Origin: Oscillospiraceae bacterium Marseille-Q3528
GTDB taxonomy: Bacteria; Bacillota; Clostridia; Lachnospirales; Lachnospiraceae
NCBI GenBank assembly: GCA_018223385.1
Contig: JAGTTR010000007.1
Coordinates: 1-64,000 of the forward strand
Direction of reading: 5' to 3'
Length of the DNA stretch: 64,000 nt
Shown here: piece after piece, positions 1 to 8,241 of the stretch
Numbering within the stretch: the stretch's first letter is position 1
Layout of the letters: every line of letters begins with the position of its first letter
The notes under the pieces: model-generated
What the model was told of the DNA's origin: nothing
The model's database searches: none
Seen by the model: only the letters and a program-made list of their open reading frames with translations
Translations under genes and position numbers: made by a program

Positions 1-71
1 AAGCAGGATAACTTCGTACCGTTGATGATGTATTTAAGACTATCAAAGACAAGATAGAAAATGAATTATAG
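1..71 (+). other. Possible C-terminal coding remnant at the window edge
   Basis: In frame 3 the last 20 codons before a TAG at 69-71 read like the end of a real protein (RTVDDVFKTIKDKIENEL), but an in-frame TAA lies at 9-11. The five codons before this in frame 1 (KQDNF) would join it through a -1 shift. This is either the tail of a frameshifted gene starting outside the window or a chance reading. The family is not recognisable. Confidence 0.25.
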
Positions 72-99
72 ATAATAAAAGTAAATGGTTGGAATCAGG

Positions 100-133
100 C
101 CTCCAAGTCCAAAACAGATTTGGAGGTTTTCTT
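100..133 (+). terminator. Intrinsic terminator after the edge remnant
   Basis: CCTCCAA at 100-106 pairs with TTGGAGG at 120-126 and is followed by TTTTCTT. It fits the end of whatever is transcribed into the window from the left. Confidence 0.6.
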
Positions 134-691
134 CTGCCCATTTGGGAGGAAAGTGATTTCCAAAACAAAATGATCTGTGATACAATATATGAAAGAAATC
201 TTGGAAGTATTGGATCATAGAGAAAGAGCAGAGTCAATCGTAAGCTGATCTGGCTTACATCTAGAATACAATGCAATCTTTTTCTATGCAGGGACATAAG
301 AGAGTGCATCATGTCAATTCTTTGCAGCCTCGTCACAGAGGATTGCAACATTTTTCACTTCCAGAGAACAGTGAAAACTCTGGAAAGTGCATCTCAATTA
401 CCCTATCGACACACGTGGAAACATGCGTTCTCTTAGCGAAGACGAGTGCAACGCACGAAGACTGAGGCTAGAGACGCAGTTGTTCTGCCGAGTGAAGGAG
501 AGGCAGAACTTCCGCTAGAATTGGAATCAGCGTAAGCGAACAAGACTTCAAAACAGCGATTTTGTCTACCACTTGTCAACCGCTTATTATGTTCTTGTAA
601 AAGTGGGGAAATATAGATGTTAGCTGGATTGATAAAAGTATGTGGCATCTGTCAAAAATAGAATCATTATAGAGGTGGAGGAAATCTTATT
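134..691. other. Gene-poor stretch between the edge remnant and the RhuM remnant
   Basis: No convincing coding region was found on either strand; the short open frames are not protein-like. The stretch holds one imperfect inverted repeat (CACTTCCAGAG at 356-366 against CTCTGGAAAGTG at 378-389) with no T-run, so it is not a terminator. An AGAGGTGGAGG ribosome site at 671-681 serves the next gene. Confidence 0.5.
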
Positions 692-1233
692 TTGGCAAAG
701 AAAAAAGATGAAATAACGATCCGTTCCAGCGCAGCGGAATACCTGACCTATGTTGCCTCCGTTGGAGATCAGCAGGACAGTGTTGAGATGCGCTATGAAG
801 ATGAAAATATATGGCTGACACAGAAGATGATGGCCACATTGTATGACGTTGGTTTACCTACGATAAATGAACATATTAAAAAAATTTATGCAGATAGTGA
901 ATTAGAAGAGACGGCAACTATTCGGAATTTCCGAATAGTTCAAACCGAAGGGTCTCGCCAGGTCACACGTGATACCAAGCATTATAATCTTCAGATGATC
1001 ATTGCCGTAGGTTTTAAGGTCAATTCCGAGCGTGCAGTACAGTTCCGTAAATGGGTGAATCAAATCGCAAAGGACTACACCATCAAAGGCTGGGTCATGG
1101 ATGATGAATGGCTGAAATTGCAAAGCTTCATGCCGAGACGGAATTTGAAAAATATCGCGTGATCCAGGATAGATTGTTTATGTCCGACTTTGATAAGTAC
1201 ATGCGGGAGTTGGAAGGAAAGGCGAAGAAATAA
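692..1233 (+). pseudogene. RhuM-family protein, internally deleted and frameshifted
   Basis: The first roughly 145 codons match the start of RhuM-type proteins, which contain a Fic/DOC-like N-terminal region and often sit near mobile or restriction loci. Recognisable segments are YEDENIWLTQKMMATLYDV, ETATIRNFRIVQTEG and KGWVMDDE. The family usually runs to about 330 residues. Here the frame derails after WVMDDEWLKLQ. The true C-terminus (HAETEFEKYRVIQDRLF then YMRELEGKAKK) follows at once in another frame, up to the TAA at 1231-1233. The middle of the gene is therefore gone and the join is out of frame. The start is TTG at 692 behind AGAGGTGGAGG. Confidence 0.75.
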
Positions 1234-1372
1234 TGTCTTGCAAAGATAGAGAAGATAAAATATCCAATCGGGAATTGGACAATGCGTGATGGCATACGAG
1301 AAAATGCCATTTAAGCTGTGTTGAGCATATTATCGGATACTTATAAAAAAAGAGATTGATTTCAAGGAGATA

Positions 1373-1400
1373 AGCGCCCCTGCCATTGTGGCAGGGGGCT
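1373..1400 (-). terminator. GC-rich hairpin behind hcp
   Basis: AGCGCCCCTGCCA pairs with TGGCAGGGGGCT around a 3-nt loop. It lies 9 bp past the hcp stop codon and probably ends hcp transcription, although the T-run on the minus strand is weak. Confidence 0.5.
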
Positions 1401-1408
1401 ATTGATGA

Positions 1409-3004
1409 TCAGTGCAGAAGCTGTTTTAAGTCTTCCTCCGGTGTGGTGATGGGAGCGATGCCGAAGTTTTCTACGAGATAGTTCAGCACATTGGGAGAAA
1501 GGAACGCTGGCAGTGTGGGGCCGAGGCGGATATTTTTGATGCCCAAATGCAACAGAGTCAGCAGGATGCACACAGCTTTCTGCTCGTACCAGGAGAGCAC
1601 CATGGACAGGGGCAGGTCGTTTACCCCGCAGCCAAAGGCGTCTGCAAGGGCAACGGCAACCTGAATGGCGCTGTAAGCGTCGTTGCATTGTCCCACATCC
1701 ATCAGCCGGGGCAGACCGCCGATGGTGCCCAGATCCAGGTCGTTGAACCGGTATTTGCCGCAGGCCAGGGTCAGGATCACGGTGTCTGGCGGCGTCTGTT
1801 TTACAAATTCCGTGTAGTAGTTGCGGCCGGGCCGTGCGCCGTCACAGCCGCCCACCAGGAAGAAATGCCGGATCGCACCGGATTTTACCGCTTCAATCAC
1901 CTTGTCGGCCACACCGAGTACGGTGCCGCGGGCAAAACCGGTGGTCACAGTGCTGCCGTCGTTGATGCCGGTAAATGATTTGTCCTCGGGATATCCGCCC
2001 AGTTCCAGTGCCTTTTCGATCACCGGTGTGAAGTCCTTATCCTCCCCGATGTGGGTCATTTCGGGATAGGAAACCACAGCGGTGGTAAATACCCGGTCAG
2101 CATAGCTTGCGCGGGGCGGCATCAGGCAGTTGGTGGTAAACAGGATCGGCGCGGGAATATCTGCAAATTCCTTCTGCTGATTCTGCCATGCCGTACCGAA
2201 ATTGCCTTTGAGATGCGGATATTTTTTCAGTTCGGGATAACCGTGGGCAGGGAGCATTTCACTGTGGGTGTAGATGTTGATGCCTTTGCCTTCGGTCTGC
2301 TCCAGCAGCAGTTTCAGGTCGTGGAGATCGTGACCGGAAATCACGATGAACGGCCCTTTTTCTACGGTCAGGGGAACGGTGACCGGTGTGGGGGTGCCGT
2401 AGGTCTCGGTGTTTGCCCGGTCAAGAAGCGCCATGCATTTGAGGTTTTTCTCGCCAACCTCCATCACGATGGGCAGCAGTTCGTCCATGTCCCAGTCTTC
2501 GCCCACCGCAAAAAGCGCTTTCGCAAAGAAATGATTTAACTCTTCATCGGTATACCCCAGAACCAGGGCATGGTGCGCATAAGCCGCCATACCGCGCACG
2601 CCGAAGAGGATGAGTGATTTGAGGCTGCGGATATCCTCCGGCGCATTCCACACTTTTTCCAAATCATAATCATCGGTTTGCCCGCACACAGAGGTACAGG
2701 AAGAACAGTTTGGCACCAGCCGTTCTTTTTCCTCATGCACTCGGTCGATCATTTCCCTTACAGTCTTTTCGTAAAAGTTTACGTTTGTGACGGTGGTAAA
2801 TAATCCCTCGATCATCAGACGCCAGGTGTGGTCGTTAGCGCCCGGGGCGTGATAGGACGCACGCGCCAGCCCGATCAGCGCGCCGGTCAGCTCGTCCTGA
2901 AGCTTTGCCACATCGGCAGTTTTTCCGCAGACGCCTGCTTTTCTTGTACAGCCGGAGCAGCCTGCGGTCTGTTCACACTGAAAACAAAACATATTGTGAT
3001 CCAT
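1409..3004 (-). CDS. hcp: Hydroxylamine reductase (hybrid cluster protein)
   Basis: This 531-residue protein carries the hybrid-cluster protein signatures. The N-terminal FeS cysteines are C7, C10, C19 and C26 (MFCFQC then SGCTRKAGVCGK). Further on are the cluster-binding stretches VGGCDGARPGRNYY, TLACGKYRF, GQCNDAYSAIQ and the E-x-K pair in WYEQKAVC. The family reduces hydroxylamine and nitric oxide in the cytoplasm of anaerobes and protects against nitrosative stress. The spacing of the first four cysteines is typical of the [4Fe-4S] form found in strict anaerobes. The start is ATG with GAGG eight bases upstream. The gene is monocistronic and divergent from the Rpn-like gene at 3251. Confidence 0.95.
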   Translation of the reverse strand: MDHNMFCFQCEQTAGCSGCTRKAGVCGKTADVAKLQDELTGALIGLARASYHAPGANDHTWRLMIEGLFTTVTNVNFYEKTVREMIDRVHEEKERLVPNCSSCTSVCGQTDDYDLEKVWNAPEDIRSLKSLILFGVRGMAAYAHHALVLGYTDEELNHFFAKALFAVGEDWDMDELLPIVMEVGEKNLKCMALLDRANTETYGTPTPVTVPLTVEKGPFIVISGHDLHDLKLLLEQTEGKGINIYTHSEMLPAHGYPELKKYPHLKGNFGTAWQNQQKEFADIPAPILFTTNCLMPPRASYADRVFTTAVVSYPEMTHIGEDKDFTPVIEKALELGGYPEDKSFTGINDGSTVTTGFARGTVLGVADKVIEAVKSGAIRHFFLVGGCDGARPGRNYYTEFVKQTPPDTVILTLACGKYRFNDLDLGTIGGLPRLMDVGQCNDAYSAIQVAVALADAFGCGVNDLPLSMVLSWYEQKAVCILLTLLHLGIKNIRLGPTLPAFLSPNVLNYLVENFGIAPITTPEEDLKQLLH

Positions 3005-3073
3005 AAGAAATCCTCGCTTTCTTCTGATTTTTTATCAAATAGTAATAACAGTGTTTCTTGATTCTTCACTTTT

Positions 3074-3079
3074 ATTATA
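3074..3079 (-). promoter_or_regulatory. Probable -10 box of hcp
   Basis: TATAAT on the minus strand lies 70 bp upstream of the hcp start. No good -35 hexamer is visible at 17 bp, which would suit an activator-dependent promoter. A short palindrome (CGAT-AA-ATCG) sits at about 3092-3101, where an activator could bind; this last point is inference. Confidence 0.4.
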
Positions 3080-3250
3080 GTTTGGAAAATACGATAAATC
3101 GGTTGGATTTCCAACAAAAAAGACCTGGCGAAATTTTCAAAATCCTGCTTATCGTTCCAATTTCTCAACAGAAATTTGATGAAGGTACAGCTGCATCGCA
3201 TATAAAATGTATCTATAGAAGAGACTTCGCACGGCAAAAGGGGGAAAACT

Positions 3251-3913
3251 TTGAACACAGAATTGAAAAATGCAGTGGGGGCTACGGATAAAGAGGCGCA
3301 GTATGATGAAAGTGCGAAACGCCTGCTGGGACAGAAATGGATACTGGCCCATATTCTGGTAAAGACAGTCGATACGTTTAAGGGCATGCGTCCCGGTGAG
3401 GTGATCAGGTACATCGAAGGAACACCGCAGATCAGCACAGTGCCTGCAGAACCGGGGCTTACGAATCAGAAAAAGGAAACGAATGGTCGGAGGATCGTCG
3501 GCTTTAACACAGAAAATGGAGAACTGGGCGAAGGACTGGTCAGGTTTGATATTGTTTTTTATGGCAGCAGATTGATTTCGTCACGGAAAGAACGGGATTT
3601 TGAAAATTCCAATTATGACGATCTGAAGCAGGTATATTCGATCTGGGTATGCCTGAATATGGATGAAAAATTGAATATCATTGGACAGGAATATGATATT
3701 CCGATAGAAGAGAATCTGCGAAAGGATGTGGATGTTATGTGTAACCTGAGTCAGGGGATAAAAGAAGACGGAATTGCGATTGGCCGTGCGGAAGGAGAAG
3801 CGGGAATTATCCTGAAAATGTACAAGAATGGTTTTTCGGTGGATCAGATAGCAGTTGCTACAGATAAAAAAGCAGAGGCTGTGAGAGATATGATTGCAGG
3901 GAAGAAACTTTGA
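3251..3913 (+). pseudogene. Rpn-family PD-(D/E)XK nuclease/transposase-like protein with two in-frame internal deletions
   Basis: The reading frame is open for 220 residues and begins like Rpn-family (recombination-promoting nuclease) proteins of gut Clostridia: AKRLLGQKWILAHILVKTVD, then YIEGTPQIS and EGLVRFDIVFY. Full-length relatives have about 300-330 residues. Two blocks appear to be missing in frame. One lies between FDIVFY and SRLISSRKERDF, where relatives carry the catalytic E-x-Q/K strand. The other lies between WVCLNMD and EKLNIIGQEYDIP. The C-terminus (MCNLSQGIKEDG to IAGKKL) is normal. The start is TTG behind AAAGGGGG. Lacking its catalytic core, it probably has no nuclease activity. 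Confidence 0.6.
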
Positions 3914-3932
3914 ATTCTTCGGAAACTGGGAC

Positions 3933-3962
3933 TTGCATTTCCGGCGAAGATGAGGTTATAAT
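3933..3962 (+). promoter_or_regulatory. Promoter of the first MATE gene
   Basis: TTGCAT (3933-3938) and TATAAT (3957-3962) are separated by 18 bp. Transcription would start about 125 nt before the MATE ATG and run through the hairpin at 4022-4076. Confidence 0.6.
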
Positions 3963-4021
3963 ACTGCTTGATGAATTTTAACTGCATATGGGTTTCATCG
4001 GAGGGTTTGTTATAGAAGAAT

Positions 4022-4076
4022 AACGGGCTGGATAAGATGGAAGGCGTTTCGCTTTCTCTTGTTCAGCCCGTTTTTT
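4022..4076 (+). terminator. Leader terminator hairpin, possible attenuator
   Basis: AACGGGCTG (4022-4030) pairs with CAGCCCGTT (4064-4072) and runs into six T residues. An inner 7-bp stem (GAAGGCG/CGCTTTC, one G-U pair) caps it. A competing small stem, GTTAT (4009-4013) with ATAAC (4020-4024), takes the first bases of the terminator arm. The hairpin lies between a promoter and the ribosome site of the MATE gene, so it could be a switch. It could also simply end the upstream gene. Confidence 0.65.
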
Positions 4077-4093
4077 ACAGGAGGAAAAGAAGG

Positions 4094-5455
4094 ATGTCCA
4101 GTGATTTTACAAAAGGAAATATCATGAAATCTCTGCTGGGATTTATGGCGCCGGTGCTGGGAGCGCTGTTTTTGCAGGCGATGTACGGTGCGGTGGATCT
4201 GCTGGTGGTGGGAAAGTTTGGTACGCCGGTGGATGTGTCCGCGGTGGGAACGGGTTCTCAGATCATGACGACGCTGACGAATCTGCTGGTGAGTTTTTCC
4301 ATGGGAACGACGATTTTTCTCGGGCAGACGCTGGGAGAGGGGAAGCCGCATAAGGGCGGTGATATCATTGGCAACAGTATTTTGCTGTTTCTGGTGATCG
4401 GCGTATGCCTGACGGTGCTGCTGCCTCTGACAGCTGGCGGGATTGCCGGCGTGATGAATGCGCCGGAGGAAGCATTTGCCCGGACGGTGGCGTATATCCG
4501 CATCTGCGGGGCCGGTTCCATTGTGATCATTGCTTATAATCTGATCGGCAGTGTGTTTCGCGGCATCGGGGATTCCCGGACACCGCTGGTGACGGTGGCC
4601 ATTGCCTGTGTCTGCAATATTTTCGGGGATCTTCTGCTGGTGGCCGGTTTTCAGATGGGCGCAGCGGGCGCAGCCATTGCTACGGTGCTTGCACAGCTTG
4701 TGAGCGTGGGCATTTCTTTTGCTTTGATCCGGAAAAAGACGCTGCCCTTTTCTTTTTCCAGAAAACAGATCCGGTTTGAAAAAAAGAATGTGAGCAAGAT
4801 CATTGGCCTGGGATTCCCCATTGCGCTGCAGGATTTTCTGGTGGGGCTTTCCTTTATGATCATTCTGGCGATCGTGAACCGGCTGGGTGTCAGCGCCTCC
4901 GCGGGGGTGGGTGTGGCCGAGAAGGTGGTGGCATTTCTCATGCTGATCCCGTCTGCGTTTATGCAGGGCATGGCGGCTTTTGTGGCGCAGAATTACGGCG
5001 CGGGCTGCTATGAGCGGGCGCACCGGTCGTTGTTTTATGCCATGGGGCTGTCGCTGGTGTGTGCACTGGTGATGTTTTACCTGGCATTTTTCCGGGGAGA
5101 TCTTTTGTCCTACATTTTTGCCAGTGATGCGGCAGTGATCGCGGCCAGTGCGGATTATCTGAAAGCTTATGCCATCGACTGTCTGCTGACCTGCTTTTAT
5201 TTCTGCTTTGTTGGATATTTCAACGGTATCGGCTCCACCCGTTTTGTGATGATCCAGGGCATTCTGGGGGCGTTTGGTATCCGTGTGCCGTTGGCGTTTT
5301 TGTTCAGTAGTCGACCGGGGGCAACACTGTTTACCATCGGGCTGGCGACACCCTCCTCCACTATCGTGCAGGTGGTACTGTGCATCATCTGGTTTCTGGT
5401 GGAGAAGCGCAAAGAAAAACAGTGGGCAATCAAGCGCGATAGAGCGGGTTCGTGA
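4094..5455 (+). CDS. MATE family multidrug efflux transporter (1)
   Basis: This 453-residue integral membrane protein has twelve predicted membrane segments in two homologous halves (around 15-220 and 240-440). The start of the first half is LLGFMAPVLGALFLQAMYGA followed by VDLLVVGKFG, the standard MATE beginning. The family exports cationic drugs in exchange for Na+ or H+. The ATG at 4094 was chosen because AGGAGGAAAAGAAGG lies just upstream. An earlier in-frame ATG at 4037 sits inside the leader hairpin. The last eleven codons are made by a 39-bp repeat that recurs 80 bp downstream, so the native C-terminus may have been replaced. Confidence 0.9.
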   Translation: MSSDFTKGNIMKSLLGFMAPVLGALFLQAMYGAVDLLVVGKFGTPVDVSAVGTGSQIMTTLTNLLVSFSMGTTIFLGQTLGEGKPHKGGDIIGNSILLFLVIGVCLTVLLPLTAGGIAGVMNAPEEAFARTVAYIRICGAGSIVIIAYNLIGSVFRGIGDSRTPLVTVAIACVCNIFGDLLLVAGFQMGAAGAAIATVLAQLVSVGISFALIRKKTLPFSFSRKQIRFEKKNVSKIIGLGFPIALQDFLVGLSFMIILAIVNRLGVSASAGVGVAEKVVAFLMLIPSAFMQGMAAFVAQNYGAGCYERAHRSLFYAMGLSLVCALVMFYLAFFRGDLLSYIFASDAAVIAASADYLKAYAIDCLLTCFYFCFVGYFNGIGSTRFVMIQGILGAFGIRVPLAFLFSSRPGATLFTIGLATPSSTIVQVVLCIIWFLVEKRKEKQWAIKRDRAGS

Positions 5456-5460
5456 TATAA
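5422..5460 (+). repeat. Type C short repeat, copy 1
   Basis: The unit ends AGCGGGTTCGTGATATAA and matches 5540-5578 at all but about five of 39 positions. It overlaps the end of the MATE reading frame and supplies its stop codon. Confidence 0.6.
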
Positions 5461-5463
5461 TAA

Positions 5464-5514
5464 GCACAAAAGAAAAGGAAGCGCCATCGGAGATGGCATT
5501 TACTTTTCTTGTGC
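5464..5514. repeat. Long inverted repeat between MATE and UvrA-like genes
   Basis: GCACAAAAGAAAAG pairs with CTTTTCTTGTGC (one bulge) around an inner GCCATC-GGA-GATGGC hairpin. No T-run follows on the plus strand, so it is a structured spacer rather than a clear terminator. Confidence 0.55.
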
Positions 5515-5539
5515 CATAAGTGAACGAACAGCCTGCGCA

Positions 5540-5578
5540 GCGGGCAATAGAGCGCGATAGCGCGGGTTCGTGATATAA
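5540..5578 (+). repeat. Type C short repeat, copy 2
   Basis: This is the near-identical partner of 5422-5460. It contains GCGCGATAGCGC, which folds on itself, and flanking CGAAC/GTTCG. A third, less similar copy is at 42099-42132. Confidence 0.6.
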
Positions 5579-5684
5579 CGAACGGTGAATGTGATCATGT
5601 ATAATGTGCGTAGAGCAAGGTTGTGCGGGTTTGCGAGATGGAGCAAACAGCGAATTGGATCATGAAAAAGAATACGAGGCAGAA

Positions 5685-8210
5685 ATGAACGAACATAACA
5701 TACAGGAAAAAGAAACAGAACAGGGGGCAGAGCCCCGGGCAATCCGCATTCGGAATGCCCATGTACACAATCTGAAAAATATTGACGTGGATATTCCCCT
5801 GCACAAAATCGTGGGGATCGCCGGGGTGTCGGGCTCGGGAAAATCTTCCCTGGCGCTGGGGGTATTGTATGCGGAGGGCTCCCGCCGGTATCTGGAAGCG
5901 CTGTCCACCTACACGCGTCGGCGGATGACCCAGGCGGCGAAGGCCCAGGTGGATGAGGTACTGTATGTGCCTGCCGCGCTGGCACTGCATCAGCGGCCGG
6001 GGGTGCCGGGCATCCGCAGTACCTTTGGCACGGGATCGGAGCTTTTGAACAGTCTGCGGCTATTGTTTTCCCGGGCAGCGCACCATCGGTGCCCAAACGG
6101 GCATGTACTGGAGCCGTCCCTTCGCGTGGCGGCGGGACACGATCTGGTGTGCCCGGTGTGCGGGGTACATTTTTATGCGCCGTCGGCGGAAGAGCTGGCG
6201 TTTAACAGCCAGGGGGCTTGCCGGACGTGCAGCGGCACAGGCGTTGTGCGGACGGTGAATGAGGCGGCGCTGGTGCCGGATGAATCGCTGACCATCGATG
6301 AGGGGGCGGTGGCACCCTGGGGTTCTCTCATGTGGTCGCTGATGACGGACGTGTGTCGGGCCATGGGGGTGCGGACGGACGTGCCCTTTCGGGAACTGAC
6401 GGAGAAAGAGCGGGATATCGTGTATCACGGCCCCGCGGAAAAGAAGCATATTTTTTACAAATCCAAGACGACCAATCAGGCCGGAGAGATGGATTTTACC
6501 TATTACAATGCCACCTACACGGTGGAAAATGCCCTGGCAAAGGTGAAGGATGAGAAGGGTATGAAGCGGGTGGAGCGTTTTCTGAAGGAAGGGGTCTGCC
6601 CGGACTGCGGCGGCACCCGTCTGTCTGCCCGGGCCCGGGAGCCGAAGGTGCGGGGACTGGGCCTTGCCGAGGTGTGCCAGATGCCCCTTTCGGATCTGGT
6701 GGAATGGGTGGCTGGCGTGCCACAGACACTGCCGGAGGAAATGCGGCCCATGGCGGAGAGCATCTGCGATTCTTTTGCCGGGGTGGCGGCGCGGCTTCTG
6801 GATCTGGGACTTGGTTACCTGTCACTGGATCGAGCGGCGTCCACCCTGTCCACGGGAGAGCGGCAGCGGATGCAGCTGGCCCGTGCCGTGCGAAACCGCA
6901 CCACGGGCGTGCTGTACGTGCTGGATGAGCCTTCCATCGGTCTGCATCCGTCCAACATTGTGGGACTGAAAGGTGTCATGCGCGATCTTCTGGCGGACGG
7001 CAACTCAGTGATCCTGGTGGATCACGATGTACAGATCCTGTCTGAGGCAGACTGGGTGGTGGAGATGGGGCCGGAAGCGGGGGCGGACGGTGGCCAGGTC
7101 ATTGCCCAGGGAACGATTCCACAGGTGGCGGAAAACCCAGCCTCCCGGATCGGGCCGTTTCTGGCGGGAAAAATGGTGCAGGTGCGGAAACGGATGCCGC
7201 GGGCACAGATGTTTGCCAATAGCGCCATCCACCTGTCCACGGCGGCCATCCACACGGTGAAACCGCTGGAGGTGGACATTCCCAAAGGGCGGCTGACGGC
7301 GGTCACCGGCGTGTCGGGCTCGGGCAAAACGACGTTGATTCTGGAAAGCCTGATCCCGGGACTTTCTGCGGCGCTGGAGGGAAAGCCCCTGCCGCCCCAT
7401 GTGCGCGGTGTGACGGCGAAGGGCATCCGTCAGATCAAGCTCATCGATGCGGCGCCCATCGGCATCAACGTCCGTTCCACGGTTGCCACCTATGCCAACG
7501 TCCATGACGAGCTGCGAAAAACGTATGCAAAACTGCCGCTGGCCAGGGAACGAAAAACAACAGCCGGTGCTTTTTCCTATAATACGGGAAACCTGCGGTG
7601 CCCCACCTGCGACGGCACCGGCGTGGTGAGCCTGGACGTGCAGTTTTTGCCGGATGTGGATATCCCCTGCCCGGACTGCCGGGGAAGCCGGTACCGGAAA
7701 GAGGCTTATGAGATAAAGCGGGAAAATGCTGACGGGGCACTGTATGCGCTGCCGGATCTGATGGCCATGGATGTGAAGCATGCGAAAGCAGCCTGCCAGG
7801 ATCTGAAAACTGTGCGGCAGCGGCTGCAGGTGCTGGAGGATCTGGGGCTTGGTTATCTGACGCTGGGGGAGGCGACGCCCAGCTTGTCTGGCGGGGAAGC
7901 CCAGCGGCTGAAACTGGCATCGGAGATGGGGCGACAGCAGGATACGTCGGTGTTTGTGTTTGACGAGCCCACCATCGGCCTGCATCCGCTGGATGTGCAG
8001 ACGCTGCTGCAGGTGTTTGACCGGCTGGTGGAGAATGGCGCCACCGTGATCGTCATTGAGCACGATCTGGATGTGATCGCCAATGCGGATTATGTGATCG
8101 ATATGGGGCCCGGCGGCGGAGAGGCCGGTGGATGGATCGTGGCTGCCGGAACGCCGGAGGAGATCCGAAAGAATCCAGAAAGTGTGACGGGAAAATACCT
8201 GCGGCTGTGA
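5685..8210 (+). CDS. UvrA-like ABC ATPase (short, UvrA2 type)
   Basis: This 841-residue protein has two ABC ATPase modules. It has Walker A at about 47-55 (GVSGSGKSS) and 543-551 (GVSGSGKTT), signatures LSTGERQRMQLAR and LSGGEAQRLKLA, and Walker B in LDEPSIGLHP and FDEPTIGLHP. The second module keeps the UvrA zinc finger C-x2-C-x19-C-x2-C (CPTC to CPDC). It is about 100 residues shorter than housekeeping UvrA (about 940), which suggests the UvrB-binding insert is reduced or missing, as in UvrA2 proteins linked to tolerance of DNA-binding drugs. The ATG at 5685 has GAGG five bases upstream. It is flanked by MATE exporters. Confidence 0.85.
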   Translation: MNEHNIQEKETEQGAEPRAIRIRNAHVHNLKNIDVDIPLHKIVGIAGVSGSGKSSLALGVLYAEGSRRYLEALSTYTRRRMTQAAKAQVDEVLYVPAALALHQRPGVPGIRSTFGTGSELLNSLRLLFSRAAHHRCPNGHVLEPSLRVAAGHDLVCPVCGVHFYAPSAEELAFNSQGACRTCSGTGVVRTVNEAALVPDESLTIDEGAVAPWGSLMWSLMTDVCRAMGVRTDVPFRELTEKERDIVYHGPAEKKHIFYKSKTTNQAGEMDFTYYNATYTVENALAKVKDEKGMKRVERFLKEGVCPDCGGTRLSARAREPKVRGLGLAEVCQMPLSDLVEWVAGVPQTLPEEMRPMAESICDSFAGVAARLLDLGLGYLSLDRAASTLSTGERQRMQLARAVRNRTTGVLYVLDEPSIGLHPSNIVGLKGVMRDLLADGNSVILVDHDVQILSEADWVVEMGPEAGADGGQVIAQGTIPQVAENPASRIGPFLAGKMVQVRKRMPRAQMFANSAIHLSTAAIHTVKPLEVDIPKGRLTAVTGVSGSGKTTLILESLIPGLSAALEGKPLPPHVRGVTAKGIRQIKLIDAAPIGINVRSTVATYANVHDELRKTYAKLPLARERKTTAGAFSYNTGNLRCPTCDGTGVVSLDVQFLPDVDIPCPDCRGSRYRKEAYEIKRENADGALYALPDLMAMDVKHAKAACQDLKTVRQRLQVLEDLGLGYLTLGEATPSLSGGEAQRLKLASEMGRQQDTSVFVFDEPTIGLHPLDVQTLLQVFDRLVENGATVIVIEHDLDVIANADYVIDMGPGGGEAGGWIVAAGTPEEIRKNPESVTGKYLRL

Positions 8211-8241
8211 AAATGATTTTTGGAGAGAAGAGGGAGTTTTG

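Noticed and set aside
424..648. Short open frames in the 72-691 region as genes
   Set aside because: No ribosome site, no protein-like composition and no family resemblance.
4010..5467. A 485-codon open frame on the minus strand opposite MATE 1
   Set aside because: Rich in His, Gln and Arg, the usual shadow of a hydrophobic GC-rich gene on the other strand.
5464..5514. Intrinsic terminator after MATE 1
   Set aside because: The stem is long but no T-run follows on the plus strand, so it is listed as an inverted repeat.
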